Counted from the first letter of the stretch, positions 1 through 11,879 are shown. The stretch: DNA of 64,000 nucleotides from Ovis canadensis (GCF_042477335.2 NC_091262.1:39839001-39903000), one strand, 5' to 3'. Made by a program: numbers and translations. The notes: a model not told the origin generated them from the letters alone.

Positions 1-449
1 TGTTTAATTTTTCTTTGTCCTGCCTCAAAGTATAAATTTGATTTCATTCATCACTGTGCAAAAGCTTTTCAGTTGGATGCTGTTCCATTTGTTTAGTTTT
101 GCTTTTGTCCCCTTGCCCAAGGAGACATAACCAAAAATATATATATATATTGCTAAGACTGATGTCAAAGAACTAACCGCCTGTGTTTTCGTCTAAGAGT
201 TTTATGAACCTTGAAGGTATTATGCTCCATGAAATAATTTAGACAAAGACAAACGCTGTATGATTTCACATATAGGTGGAGTTTAAGAAACACAACGAAT
301 GAATGAAATGGACTGAGACTCGGAGATACAGACTGATGATTACCAGAGGGGAGGACAGTGAGGGTGAGCAAAACAGGTGAAGGGGACTGAGCGGTTCAAA
401 TTTCCAGCTGTAAAATAGAGAAAGAAGTCACGCGATGTGCTGTACAGCA
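1..449. repeat. L1 LINE fragment with inverted 5' part
   Basis: Bases 1-206 read as L1 ORF2 sequence on the minus strand. Bases 207-449 read as the ruminant L1 3' end on the plus strand (gaaggtattatgct, then the gactgatgattaccagagggg block). An antisense ORF2 segment joined to a sense 3' end is the usual product of 5' inversion by twin priming. No open reading frame survives. Confidence 0.75.
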
Positions 450-450
450 T

Positions 451-638
451 GGCTGCTGCTGCTGCTAAGTCGCTTCAGTCGTGCCTGACTCTGTGCGACC
501 CCATAGACGGCAGTCCCTCAGGCTCCCCCATCCCTGGGATTCTCCAGGCAAGAACACTGGAGTGGGTTGCCATTTCCTTCTCCAATGCGCGAAAGTGAAA
601 AGTGAAAGTGAAGTCGCTCAGTCGTGTCCGACTCTTTA
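451..638 (-). repeat. Bov-A2 type SINE
   Basis: Starts with a (GCT)n stretch, then two BovB-tail-derived A units in antisense, linked by the ttctccaatgc / gaaagtgaaaagtgaaagtg junction. The second unit is cut short near 638. Confidence 0.85.
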
Positions 639-639
639 T

Positions 640-694
640 AAAAATAAACAAGTAAAGTAGGCAGAGTCTTAACTGCTGGACCACCAGGGAAGTT
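640..694 (-). repeat. CHR-type SINE remnant
   Basis: The stretch from about 661 matches the antisense head of CHR tRNA-derived SINEs (ctggaccaccagggaagt). The rest of the element is missing next to the Bov-A2 insertion. Confidence 0.6.
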
Positions 695-1564
695 TCCGCG
701 AGTGCACCCTTGAGAGAATGTTGCATAGACAGCCCCAGGGTCTGTGACAGCTGTTGCCATGGCAGCAAAGATTGGGTCTTTGGGGCCTGGACTCAGCAGG
801 AATGTTAGGCTCCTTCCCGATCTTGCTGTGTTATCACCCTTGCTCTACATCACTTCTCACACATCCTGGGGCTCGTGGGAGCCAACAGAGTCTCCCCCGG
901 TTGTTGTCAGCACCAGGCCATATGGTGGGAAGAACAATGAATTCCCCATGTGGCTGAGCCAGTTCAGTATGCTTTTCTGTTAAGTGGAGGAACATAGCCA
1001 CCTCCTTCCAAATGCCATGGAAACAGGCCACATAGTGTGTACTCTGCCCTGGGGAGTGGGCAGGGGGTCCTCTCACCCAGACACTACCTGTCATATAGAC
1101 AAATAGGAACTAAAATCCTCCCTGTTTTATTGGTCAGCTCTTCTGTATTAGGCACCACTGGGGCAATAGACAGAAATAAGACTGTCCCTGGAATTACGGG
1201 ACCAAATGGAGAGGCAGACACATCATCAAGTGACGTTCAACAGCAGGGCGTTAAATTCTGGATGACCAAGAAGACAGCATAAGGTTACACCACCAACCCT
1301 CCACGTGGTCTTCCAGGCACCTCTCCATCACACTGCTTCCATCCTCGTGTGCGCTCTGCGCTTTCTCTCGCCACCTTTCCCTCTATTTACTGCAGTCTGA
1401 CTTCCCACCCATAACTCTCCAGAAAGCTTATCTCACTACGGTGTCTGTGACCTTAAATAACTAAATCCAGCAGCCCTATTGTTTTTATTTTTCTTCTCTT
1501 CTTCCTTTCTTTTCTTCTGCCAACATTCAGCTCAGTTTCCATGTCCTCTGTCTTACCCAGCTTG
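695..1564. other. intergenic, no gene or repeat recognised
   Basis: Short open frames exist on both strands but none has a recognisable protein, splice context or good start. No interspersed repeat was identified by eye. Confidence 0.5.
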
Positions 1565-2398
1565 GACTGCTATAAAAAAATGCTGTAGACTGGGACGCTT
1601 GAACAACACGCATTTCTTTCTCTTGGTTCTGGGGACTGGAAATTCCAAGATGAAGGTGCTGGCTGGTTCTCTATCTGGCGAGGGTCTTTTTCCTGGGCAG
1701 GCAGATGCCACCTTCTTCCGGTCCTTCCTTGGTGGAGAGAGAGCTCTGGGGTCTCTTCCTCCTCTTGTAAGGGTGCTAATCCCATCCTGGGAGTTCTACT
1801 CTTATGTCCTCTAAACCTAATTCCTGGATCCTCAGGTGGTCCAGGGGTTAAGTATCTGCCGGCCAAATACAGGGGTCAGTTTTGATCCCTGGTCCCGGAA
1901 GATTCCACATGCCTTGGGGCCACCAAGCCTGTGTATGACAACTGCAGAGCCTGTGCTCAAGAGCCCATGCTCCACATGGGGAACCACCACGATAGGAAGC
2001 CCTTGCATTGCAACTAGAGAGTAGCTCCCCATCACAGCAACTAGAGACGGCCGGAGCGCAGCAATGAAGGCCCAGCACAGCCAAAAATAAAAATTAATAA
2101 ATTAAGCACTTAAAAATAAAAGACAAACCTAATAAACTCCCAAAGGCCTCACCTCAAACTATTATCAAGTTGGTATTCTACACGGAAGTCCAGGAATTAG
2201 GTTTCTGAGGCCGTGAGAGTAGAGCCCCCAGGATGGGATTAGCACCCTTATAACTAGAGGAGGAGATCCCAGAGCTCACTTTCCTCTCCCAAGAAAAGAC
2301 ACAGGAAGAAGGTGGTGTCTGCCAGCCTTTAGTTAAACTGAAGGTGAGGGCTTCAGCATGTGAATTTGAGGGGACACAAATGTCCAGTTCATAGCACC
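1565..2398. repeat. ancient mammalian repeat, rearranged, split by a SINE
   Basis: Sense sequence of an old interspersed repeat (gactgctataaaaaaatgct, then ggaaattccaagatgaaggtgc) runs to 1,821 and resumes at 2,134 (ctcccaaaggcctcacct). From about 2,186 to 2,330 the central part appears again in antisense, and the family's 3' end (gaatttgaggggacacaaatg) follows in sense to 2,398. I recognise the family by sequence but do not name it. Confidence 0.65.
1822..2124 (+). repeat. long CHR-type tRNA-derived SINE
   Basis: tRNA-like head (ggtggtccaggggttaag) with an extended body and an A/T-rich tail. It is flanked by a 9-bp target-site duplication, aaacctaat, at 1,813-1,821 and 2,125-2,133, and it interrupts the older repeat at 1,565-2,398. 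Confidence 0.85.
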
Positions 2399-3714
2399 TT
2401 CCTTCTTCCGTTGACTCCATGTTGTCCACCTCCTGTGGCTTTCCTCCTCTCTGCTAACTGCTCAGGCTGCCCAGCTGGCGTGCCCTGCTTAGGGACGGAA
2501 GCTCCCTGGGCGGGGCTCAGTCCTGGGCCCTGTTCTTGCCTCATCCATGCACCATCCCTTGGATATCCTGCTCACTCTCAAGGCTCCAGTGACCGTCTCC
2601 GTGCTGACAACTCCCAACAACCAAGCTACCCTCTCTCTCCCGACCTTCAAACCCACACCTCCAAACACCACTGGCTGCACATAAGGCCACTCTATCGCCT
2701 CATGTCTAAGACTCAACTGATATTTTTCCTCCCTACCCCAGCTCCTCTCCTCCTCCCAAGTGTTTTGTCTTTGTTGGTGGCACCACACCCACCCAACTTC
2801 TCAAATCCAAGATGTGGAAGTCATTCATGAGCTCAACTCTACTTCTCACTCTCAACAATCAAGCCTGGGTATTTGCCCATTTCCCTCCATCCCTGTTGTC
2901 CGCCCATCATCCTCTCTGTCTCCCAGATTATTGCAGCAGCCTCCTAACTTATATTTTCAGGTTGGCCCTTCCCATTCTTCATCATGTGGTTGAAATGATC
3001 TTTCATAACTCAAATCAAATCATTTCATTCTCTTGCTTAATTCCCTTAAATGGCTCCAATTGCCACTGGAGTAAAGCAAAACCTATCACTAGAGAGGTAT
3101 TTGAGGACCTTACTGAAATCCGCAGTGAGTTCTGTCTCGGTCCCAGAGGAAATTTCAGTTTATTTACAGCATGGAAGTAAGGAGAGGGTTTCACGACTGG
3201 AAAACTTGAGACTAGAGAAAAGCTTCTTTCTTTTTTTTCCTGCCACCTCTTCAACCTCCACTAGAAGCAAGATCACACACCATTCAGATGTTATTCACCC
3301 TGATGTCACTCTGATGATGAGGGGACTTTTGTTTATAATCTGGAAATTTCTGGACACATTTATTTTTTGAAGGAGGATAGTCCCTCCTGAAAGGCCTTGC
3401 CTACAACTGGAAAACTGCCCCCAAGCTAGGGGGTATTTTAGCTCTTTCATCACTTCCCCTGAGGCTGAAATCGTTGATTATCTGAGATGAGATAATCTGA
3501 GGTCAGCCTCCCTGACTTCATACCAGGGGGTTCGGTGAGAAGGGTTTTGTCCTAGGATTGACAGTGAACAGAAAGCCAGCATGATTTCTACACAAAGAAA
3601 ATTTTAAACATTGCATGTTCTGTATGCTGTAGTATGTGAAATATACCTTTTTCGAGGAGGTTTACACTTATATTGCCATTGCTTGTTTAAGTTCAGTAAC
3701 ACAATGTGATGCAA
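2399..3714. other. intergenic, no gene recognised
   Basis: Mostly low-identity sequence. About 2,820-3,110 resembles an old mammalian interspersed repeat (cagattattgcagcagcct), which I do not name. The 156-codon open frame at 2,360-2,830 crosses this and has no recognisable domain. Confidence 0.45.
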
Positions 3715-4388
3715 ATCCTATGACCAGTGTGGAACTTGTATCCAGAACATATTAAAAAACTCCTGTAACTCAACGATAAAAGGACAATCAAGTCAATTAA
3801 AAATGGGCAAAGAGTCTGAATAGACTTTTCAGCAAAGATATGTGCAAGATAGAATGTTTATCTATCTATCTTCATCACCATCTCTCTGTTCAAGATGGTC
3901 AAGAAGCACATGGGAGAACATTGAAAACATTATGCTGAGTTAGAGAACCCAGTGGCAGATGGCCTCATGTTGTATGATTCCATTTATCTGAAATGTCCAG
4001 AACAGGCAAATCTGTAGTTTCCAGGAGCTGGGGGATTGCTTAGGAGAAAATCAGGAGTGACTGTGTGCTAGTGGGTATGGTGTTTCTTGGGGGGATAATG
4101 AAAATATACTGAAAGTAAACAGTAGTGATAGTGGTGCAACTTTGAACCTACTAAAACCCACTGAACTGTATACTTTTAAAAGGGTGAGAGACTTCCCTGG
4201 TGGTCCAGTGGCTAAGACCCCATAGTCTCAGTGTAGGGGGCCAAGGTTCCATCCCTGATCAGGGAATTAGATCCACATACCATAGCTGAGAGTTCACATG
4301 CTGCAATTAAGACCTGGTACAGCCAAACAAAGAAATATTTTATACATTTTAAAAAAGGAGGAATTTTGTGGTGTGTAAATTACATCTC
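3715..4388 (+). repeat. old L1 3' end, interrupted by a CHR SINE
   Basis: ORF2-end sequence (aactcctgtaactcaacgat ... attaaaaatgggcaaagag) is followed by an L1 3' UTR (ttgtatgattccatttatc, then gaactgtatacttttaaaag). It resumes at about 4,351 (ttttgtggtgtgtaaattac) after the SINE. Confidence 0.75.
4190..4350 (+). repeat. CHR-type SINE
   Basis: Sense head gacttccctggtggtccagt and the promoter-B-like ggttccatccctgatcaggg. It is inserted in the L1 3' UTR. Confidence 0.85.
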
Positions 4389-4595
4389 CTAGGGGCAGTG
4401 TTAAAAAATCTGCCTGCAATGCAGGAGACCTGGGTTCCATCCCTGGGTTGGGAAGATCCCCTGGAAAAGGGAATGGCAACCAACTTCAGTATTCTTGCCT
4501 GGAGAATCCCATGAACAGAGGAGCCCAGTGGGCTATAGTCCATGGGATCACAGAGTCAGACAAGACTGAACGACCAACACACACACATGCACACA
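4389..4595 (+). repeat. Bov-tA SINE
   Basis: tRNA-derived part (aaaaatctgcctgcaatgc) plus one BovB-derived A unit, ending in gactgaacgaccaacacaca and a short CA-rich tail. Confidence 0.85.
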
Positions 4596-5667
4596 TGCGC
4601 ACAAAGCTGTATATATAAAAAGAGTGACTGGGACGGTGTTGAACCAAGTCATAGAAGAGCAAGCAGGATGGGGGAGTTTGTGGGGAGACCTGGAACATTC
4701 TGACTATGTGGGTGGCTGGGGTAGGATTGTGTCCTGGCAGGATGTTCTTGGCCAGGATGTGTGGAGTGGGTTTGGACTGGGAGGAGGTGGGGACCATATT
4801 TATCAGGATGAAAGATATGACCTCTATGCTTAGTGAACTGGAGAACTTCCTGGTCCTGAGCTTAGCACCCTCTGCCTCATGCCCAGCTGAAGAGGCGTCC
4901 CAGGCACTGAGAAATGACTCACCCCTCTCCATGCTCATGGTCCTCGTGAAGACGGATTATTCCCCAGCTGCTTGTATTGTCAACACCATCTGAGTGGTGG
5001 CCTGGGTCATGGCCCTTCTTCCCTGAAAGGATCCCAGCAGTGTGCGGGTCCATGGGCCCTGGCTCCTGGCCACGAGCTGATTGGTCTGCAATCACTACCG
5101 ACCCCAGGTGGGGCATTTGAGTGTCTGTCTGGGACACAGACACAAAGAGATACAGGCAGGGTTTGTCTGTGGCAGTGGCCTTGAGATGAATCTCAGATTT
5201 CTGGGTCTCAGGTCTCTGACACTGCCATGGCCCTGCCCTTCCTGAAGCCTGGCGGTAGCGGGGCGGTGGGTAGAGGTGGGGTGAGGGGTCACTATCCCAC
5301 AGATGCCCGGAGCCACCCTATCTCTTCCAGGATATCCTCTTCTGAAGGTCCCCCATGGGCTGGAGAGGTGTCGTCCTCCAGACGAGTCTTCAGGGCAGTT
5401 GAACCCCATGTGGCCTTGAAATAGAGTGGGATGCTACGGTCCTTGTTCCGCCTATGTCTTGCGTCTGCCTTTTGCCTGTGGAAAAACTTAAGCCAAAGAA
5501 TAAGCTTAAAGAGAAGTGAGAACATGCAGACACAAAGGAAAGCAGTCGAAGCAGGCCAGTGCCCACTGTGTTCTGGAATCGGGCATCTTTGTGATTTCTG
5601 TCTTCAAATCCCCTAAGCCTAGCATCTGGGGCCCATCAGGATACACCCTGAAGGACTTGGCACTTCT
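4596..5667. other. intergenic, no gene recognised
   Basis: Moderately GC-rich sequence with overlapping short frames on both strands. No recognisable coding or repeat family was found. Confidence 0.45.
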
Positions 5668-5964
5668 TTTTCTTTTCAGATTTATTTATATCCTTATTTT
5701 GGATTGTGCTGGGTCTTCGTTACTGCACAGGCTACCTTCAGTTGCGGGGAGCAGGGGCTCCTCTCTAGCTGTGGTGCTCGGGCTGCTCTCTGCAGTTGCT
5801 TCTCTTCTTGCAAAGCACAGGCTCTAGAATGCTTGGGCATCAGTAGTTGTGGCTCATGGGTTTAGTTGCTCTGAAACACACGGGATCTTTCCGGACAAGG
5901 GATCAAACCTGTGTCCCTTGCATTGTAAGGCAAATGCTTAACCACTGGACCACCAGGGAGGTCC
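5668..5964 (-). repeat. long CHR-type SINE
   Basis: Antisense copy: T-rich start, attgtgctgggtcttcgtta, gctctctgcagttgcttctc, and the head ccactggaccaccagggag at the right end. Confidence 0.85.
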
Positions 5965-6562
5965 AGGACCTAGTACTTCTTGATCGTGATTAGGAAGTCA
6001 CGATCTGGATTAGGAAGGCACCACATCTGGCCTCCCTGTCAGCTTATGGTCCAGAAGGCCTGCTTGTCCCTATTGTGGTTCAGGAAGTGCGTCCCCTTCT
6101 CCGCTGCAGATCAGTATCTGTAGAGAGCTACTGTGACCCACAGTGGACTCACCATGGACGCAGTGAGAGAATCAGGTACAGTGAGACCATCTATGTGGGT
6201 GAGAGGGCTAAACCATCAACCCGAAGGTTTAGTTTGATGTAATAGGACCAGATCTATGGAGTGCCACAAGTCAAAATTCTTGGGGGGCGGGGGGTGGGAA
6301 ACCCATCAGGAGTCCGAAGTGGACTTAGTTATGTTGTCAGGGCTTGGAAGGGCCCCAGAGCCTACTCTGTTATTCATCCAGGTCCTGGGAAGGTGCTGCC
6401 CAGAGTGACTTGGAGGGAGTGACAAGTATGGCTGGGGGTGATTCTTGGTCTTCTGATTGATCCAGGAAGTTGTTTTGAGACAAACCTAGGACCTGGGATC
6501 CTTCACTGCAATGTTTGCATCTAGACACACCTCTCCTCTCCAGCAATAAAATCGAAAGGAAT
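5965..6562. other. intergenic, possibly ERV-derived
   Basis: No gene. The sequence directly upstream of the LTR-like element at 6,563 could be an internal ERV remnant, but no gag, pol or env similarity was seen. Confidence 0.35.
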
Positions 6563-6933
6563 TGTAGGGGACTAAAAATAACCATGTGCATGAGCAGTTG
6601 GGGCAGAGTCTGCACCTAAAGATACAAAGAGACCAAAAAACCCAACTGTCACTTCCGAAGAGCCAGGAGCAAAAGCAGGGTACTGCGCATGCCTCCTGTA
6701 CACACAGCACCACCTAAGAGGTGGGCAGACCACCTAAGTCACCCCTCCAGCCTGATCCTTGGATACACCCCTGCCGCCCCTCCTCCTGGGAAGCAAGCAA
6801 GCAAAGGACCCTGCTGTTTGTTGCCCCTACCTCCAGCTATAGCAGGGACCCCAATAAAGTCTCGCCCAAATTTCTTGTCTGACCTCTAGTCAATGTCTAT
6901 TGATTAAGGAGGCCAAGAACCCTGAGAGGTAAT
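6563..6933 (+). mobile_element. ERV solo LTR (approximate ends)
   Basis: Starts TG (tgtaggggactaaaaataac). It has a polyadenylation signal AATAAA at 6,853-6,858 in a typical R-region context (ccaataaagtctcgcccaaa) and ends in a U5-like segment (attaaggaggccaagaaccc). No clear target duplication or internal virus genes were seen, so a solo LTR is inferred. Confidence 0.65.
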
Positions 6934-7687
6934 AGTTCATCTGGAGGACTTTTAGCAGTGGAAGTGTGACCCCATCAACTGAATCGTGGGTGATGTCAAT
7001 TCCAGGACCTAACTGGGAGTGGGCGTGGGGGTGGAGCATGAGTCGGGCTACACACGGGATCAGGGGCACCATGTTTCTCAAACATGACTTGGCACATTTT
7101 TACCAAATGAGATATGTACACAGATGCATTGTGTTTTTGTGTACATGTTTTAAAATGTTTTCATTAAATGTAAAGATTTAAGGTAGACTATAACTTCCCT
7201 GAATCCATTCTGATACTTTTTCACTTTTTTCCAGATACTGGCAGCCTTTAAAAAATAAAAAAAGCAATTGGTTTGAACCCTTCTCAACAATGAGTGGTCT
7301 TCCCGAATTATATTAATCAGTCATCAAGTATTCAAATATTCATATAACACCCACTGGGTGCAAATATGAGCGAGAAATATGCTATGCAAATTAGACATTT
7401 CAGTCATTTAAAAATAATTTCCTATCCATATGGGCCCTGTTGTTTTAAGTTTCAACCAAATGATAGCACTTGTCATTGGCCGGCCGTGCTGTTTCACTTC
7501 CCCATGATTTCAGCCGGCCTGGAGTTGTTCAAAGGCCAAGGAAGTTTTTGAGTCTCCACACGCAGGAGGCCTGGTCTGGGTGGGAGCCCCTGGTCCCTGC
7601 ACACCGGTCTTTGACATCAAAACAGGGACCAGGCAGTCTCACTTCTTGGAAAGTGAGAGAAGCGGGATTTGGTAAAAGTGACGATCT
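6934..7687. other. intergenic, no gene recognised
   Basis: AT-rich after 7,080. No repeat family or coding signature was identified. Confidence 0.4.
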
Positions 7688-8020
7688 TTTTTTTTTTTTC
7701 TCAACTTTTTATTTTCTGTTAAAGTATAGGCAATTAACAATATTGTGATTGTTTCAGGTGGACAGCAAAGGGGCTCAGCCATACATACACATGTATCCAT
7801 TTCCCCTCAAACTCCCCTTCCATCCAGGTTACCACATAACATTGAGCAGGGTTCCCTGTGCTATACAGTAAGACCTTAATTGGTGGTCCATTTTAAATAT
7901 AGCAGTGTGTTATGTCCATCCCAAACTCCCTAACTATCCCTTCCCCCATCCTTCCCTGCTTGGTAACCATAAGTGCCGTTCTCCAAGTCTGTGATTCTGT
8001 TTCTGTTCATTTGTATCCTG
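7688..8020 (-). repeat. L1 3' UTR, antisense
   Basis: Begins with a T run, then the ruminant L1 3' UTR in antisense (attgtgattgtttcaggtgg, acagcaaaggggctcagcca, gttccctgtgctatacagta). Confidence 0.85.
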
Positions 8021-9154
8021 ACTCTCTTATTTTATACTTCCTCTTTTATGCTTTCCTCTCTTTTCCAACTATTATTTGTTAAGTGCTAATATTTTTTCTT
8101 GCTGCTTTTTTCTTTATGCAGATTAGAAGCTATGTATCTTATTTACGACACTAGTTATTATGTTTAAGGGAAAGGCACATTTGAACTTGTCTTTACTCCA
8201 GTGAAAAATAACTCCAAGTGAAATAAGAAATTTGATACGCCTTTAAATGTCTCATTATCTCCCCCAACATTTAACATGATTTTTTTGGGAATAATCTATC
8301 TACTCTTTCAGCCCCATGTTATTATTAACAGCCTCTTTTTTCCTAAAACTTTTTTGAGGATGTATATAATGTCTGCTTTAAGTTAATATTCATGTTAATG
8401 GGTGTTTTTAAACTTAACTACACATTTTATGGGTTTCATACATCATGTCTTTTATAATTTGCCTCCTCCATGCCTGCGGGCTTCACTCTGACCCTTTTTG
8501 GTGGGTGTGGGGAGAGTGGAGCGATTGTGCACTGCCACATGGCGCCCCTGTGTACACACCTGTGCTGTGGCTCACCTGGGTGGAGTGTCATTCTCCTTCT
8601 CTTGACCTTGGCTTTGGCCGTGTGTCTTGTTGTGGTGGCGGTACAGTGGCTGAAATGCAAAAAATATCAGTTCTGAGTTTGGACTTCAGAAGTCCTCCCT
8701 CTTCTGCTTCTCCTGTCGGCCCTTGGGCCCCAGCAAGGGAAGAGAGGTCTTGGCTAATCTGCTGGTCCCAGGGAGGAGACGTGGCAGAGCTCCCCACGGC
8801 CTGCAGACCTCCAGCGAGGAGCAGTGCTGTCCAGCCACACCCCTCCAAGACCAGCCAGGCCCGGTGACCACAGATGCCCTCAAGGAGATGCAGGATGCAC
8901 CATGGGTGGAGCCCAGCCTTGACATGTTGTCTTCAGAGCTGCCTCCATGGGAAAGCTCTGCTAGCTGGGCCAAGGGTAGACTCCCCTGGGCTAACATAAT
9001 TCTGCCATGATGGGGAGCAACTCCCAGGAGAAGGGCCAGTGTGATGGCTTTCTCCTGAAAACCAGGAAAACTAGAAGTGATATTATACACTGCTCTCAGT
9101 ATAACCCCGCTGTTGAAAGTTCTCTGACATTCAATCAAGGAAGGAAAAGAAACT
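8021..9154. other. intergenic block with a possible small membrane ORF
   Basis: No repeat was recognised. It contains a 68-codon frame at 8,470-8,676 (+) whose residues about 39-60 form one hydrophobic segment (VILLLLTLALAVCLVVVAV) followed by a basic tail (KCKK). Start context is weak and no known family was recognised, so it is not called as a gene. Confidence 0.35.
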
Positions 9155-9325
9155 TAAAAAAATTTTATTTATTATTTATTTGGTGCCCTGGATCTTGGTT
9201 GCAGCACACAGAATCTTTGATGTTAGTTGTGGCATGTGGGATCTAGTTCTTCAACCAGGAATTGAACCCAGGCTCTCTGCATTGGGAGTGAGGAGTCTTG
9301 GCCACTTGACCACCAGGGAAGTCCC
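9155..9325 (-). repeat. CHR-type SINE
   Basis: Antisense copy: T/A-rich tail, ttagttgtggcatgtgggat, ending cttgaccaccagggaagtcc. Confidence 0.85.
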
Positions 9326-9339
9326 AAGAAGTGAAAGAA

Positions 9340-10150
9340 GCTTGATCATGAGGAAGGAGAAGGAAAAATTACCATGACTTATTTACAGGTAATACAATTG
9401 CCTACTTAGAAAACAGAGAAGAAATCGAAAAACTGGAAAAACTAATTTAAAGTGGCTGACTACAAAATAAACATTCAAAAATCCATAATTGTCCTGGTAA
9501 TGATTAGACAAGAAATATCATGGACTCCATGAGCAAATAGCAACATAATTTATAAAATGCTTAAGAGGAAACAGGATGAAATTGGCTGGGTCTTCATTTT
9601 TAGTAATGTGTTTTTCACTGAGGGACATAAAAAATCAACTTGAATAACTGAAGCAAAATGCCTAGGCAATGAAACAGTTATTCCAAGATATTAATTCTCT
9701 CAAAACCAATTTATAAATCTAATGTTGATTCTAATGAAAATACAAGATCATTTTTGAACTTGTCAAGTAGATCTAAGTTCATTTAAAGGAATAAATGCTC
9801 ACAAAGAGCCAAGAAATTCTTGAGGAAATAAAAATGCCAGTGCTAGTGCTGTGAGCATTGGCTGAAAGCTATGATAATTAAATGAATCTGGTTATAGTTC
9901 AGAAATAGGCAGATAAACAGAAAGAAACTAAATGCTTCAAGGAAATTAGTACTGAGAAAGATGGCATTTCATAGCAGTGGTCAAAATAATGTTAGTTTTT
10001 AAAAACTGGAAAAGTTCCGCTGTTGGTAGTAATGTAAATTGGTGCAGCCACTATGGAAGTTCCTCAAAAAATTAAAAATAGAACTACCATATGATCCAGC
10101 AATTGCACTTCAGGGTATTTATCCAAAGAAAATGAAAACAGTAACCCATG
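9340..10150 (+). repeat. old L1 ORF2 fragment (5' part)
   Basis: Degenerate L1 ORF2 in sense (ttacaggtaatacaattgcc; aaagtggctgactacaaaat; aactaccatatgatccagca). Many stops. It is interrupted at 10,150 by a BovB and continues at 10,587. Confidence 0.75.
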
Positions 10151-10586
10151 TGGTCATGTATGGATGTGAGAGTTGGACTGTGAAGAAGGCTGAGCGCTGA
10201 AGAATTGATGCTTTTGAACTGTGGTGTTGGAGAAGACTGTTGAGAGGAGTCCCTTGGACTGAAAGGAGATCCAACCAGTACATTCTGAAGGAGATCAACC
10301 CTGGGATTTCTTTGGAAGGAATGAGGCTAAAGCTGAAGCTCCAGTACTTTGGCCACCTCATGCAAAGAGTTGGCTCATTGGAAAAGACTCTGATGCTGGG
10401 AGGGATTGGGGCCAGGAGGAGAAAGGGATGAGAGAGGATGAGATGGCTGGATGGCATCACCGACTCGATGGGTGTGAGTCTGAGTGAACTCCAGGAGATG
10501 GTGATGGACAGGGAGGCCTGGCGTGCTGTGATTCAGGGGGTCACAAAGAGTTGGACACGACTGAGCGACTGAACTGAACTGAACTG
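10151..10586 (+). repeat. BovB LINE, 5'-truncated, with TSD
   Basis: The terminal 436 bp of BovB (C-terminal ORF2 and 3' tail ending gaactgaactgaactg). It is flanked by the duplication aacccatg at 10,143-10,150 and 10,587-10,594, inside an L1 ORF2. The remaining frame carries stops. Confidence 0.9.
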
Positions 10587-10945
10587 AACCCATGTTCATT
10601 GCAGCACTATTTACAATAGCAAATCACGGGAGCAACCTGTGTCCATCAGTGAATGAATGGATAAAGAAGATGTGGTATATGGAATAGTATTCAGCCATAA
10701 AAGAATGAAATCCTACCATTTTGACCATGCAGATGAAGCTTGAGGGCATCACGTTAAGTGAAATAAGTCAAACAGAGAAAGACAAATACTGCATGATCTC
10801 TCTTTTATGAAGAATCTAAAAAGTAAAACAAGAATAAAAAGCCAAACTCATAGAACCAAAGAATAGACTGGTGGTTGCCAGAGGCAGGGGCTTGAGGGCA
10901 GGGAGAAATGAGTGAAGTGGGTTAAAGGTAAAAAGGAAAAATTAA
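10587..10945 (+). repeat. old L1 ORF2 fragment (3' part)
   Basis: Continuation of the L1 at 9,340: ttcattgcagcactatttac, tattcagccataaaagaatg, and into a 3' UTR (gactggtggttgccagaggc). Confidence 0.8.
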
Positions 10946-11163
10946 AGATTTTTTTTTAAAGCTGCAGCTAAGACTTTGAACCTGGGGAAACCACCAAAGG
11001 GACGCTACACACCACGGAAGCAAGTCTGGGGCCTCAGGGACCTCGGCGGGGACTCCAGTATGGCTGCCGCTGCGCACTCCCCTGGCTGTGGTCCCTCTGG
11101 GCAGGCTTGGGCTCTGCTAAGCCCTGGCCTTCAGCCCCTTAAAGGTCTGTCCTAGCTTCTGAT

Positions 11164-11433
11164 GGGAGAAGGCAATGGCGCCCCACTCCAGCACTCTTGC
11201 CTGGAGAATCCCATGGACGGAGGAGCCTGGTAGGCTGTAGTCTATGGGGTCGCTAAGAGTCAGACACGACTGAGCGACTTCCCTTTCACTTTTCACTTTC
11301 ATGCATTGGAGAAGGAAATGGCAACCCACTCCACTGTTCTTGCCTGGGGAATCCCAGGGACGGGGGGGCCTGGTGGGCTGCCGTCTATGGGGTCGCACAG
11401 AGTCGGACACGACTGAAGCAACTTAGCAGCAGC
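11164..11433 (+). repeat. Bov-A2 SINE with 10-bp TSD
   Basis: Two A units in sense ending cttagcagcagc. A perfect 10-bp duplication, agcttctgat, lies at 11,154-11,163 and 11,434-11,443. Confidence 0.93.
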
Positions 11434-11443
11434 AGCTTCTGAT

Positions 11444-11534
11444 AATTCTTTTTTTTACAAAACAGGCACACAAGAAATACCCAGCAGATTCATTTTGCTA
11501 TACAACAAGAAACTAACATTGTAAAGCAACTATG

Positions 11535-11587
<53 letters not shown>

Positions 11588-11775
11588 CCTGGAAAAAGTA
11601 GATAACAAACAGGGAACTCTACTCAGTATTTTGTAATAACCTATAAGGGAAAAGTATCTGAAAAAGGATACACACACACACACACATATGTAAAACTGAA
11701 TCACTGTGCTGAACACTTGAAACTAACAGTGTTGTAAATCAACTCCAATTAAAAAAAGTTTTAATTAAAAAAATT
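11444..11775 (+). repeat. L1 3' UTR with CA microsatellites
   Basis: Ruminant L1 3' end in sense (gctatacaacaagaaactaa; ctgaatcactgtgctgaaca; gtaaatcaactccaattaaa). It contains CA runs at about 11,544-11,585 and 11,670-11,686. Confidence 0.8.
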
Positions 11776-11879
11776 TTTTTAAGTACCCAACACAAAGTAG
11801 GTGCTCAGTAAGTATATCCTAAAGAAAGGAATGAATGAAAATGGGTCTCAGCCTTAAATCCTGCTCAGTGAAATATCGA

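Noticed and set aside
2360-2830. 156-codon frame as a gene
   Set aside because: It overlaps the end of an old repeat, has an opposing long frame, and shows no recognisable protein.
4389-4470. tRNA genes suggested by A/B-box-like sequence in SINE heads
   Set aside because: Only degenerate tRNA-derived SINE heads are present; no cloverleaf with intact arms was seen anywhere in the window.
6563-6933. A complete provirus around the 6.6-kb LTR
   Set aside because: No second LTR of that family and no gag, pol or env similarity was seen nearby.
11544-11585. CA microsatellites as regulatory Z-DNA elements
   Set aside because: They lie inside an L1 3' UTR or SINE tail and have no link to a gene.
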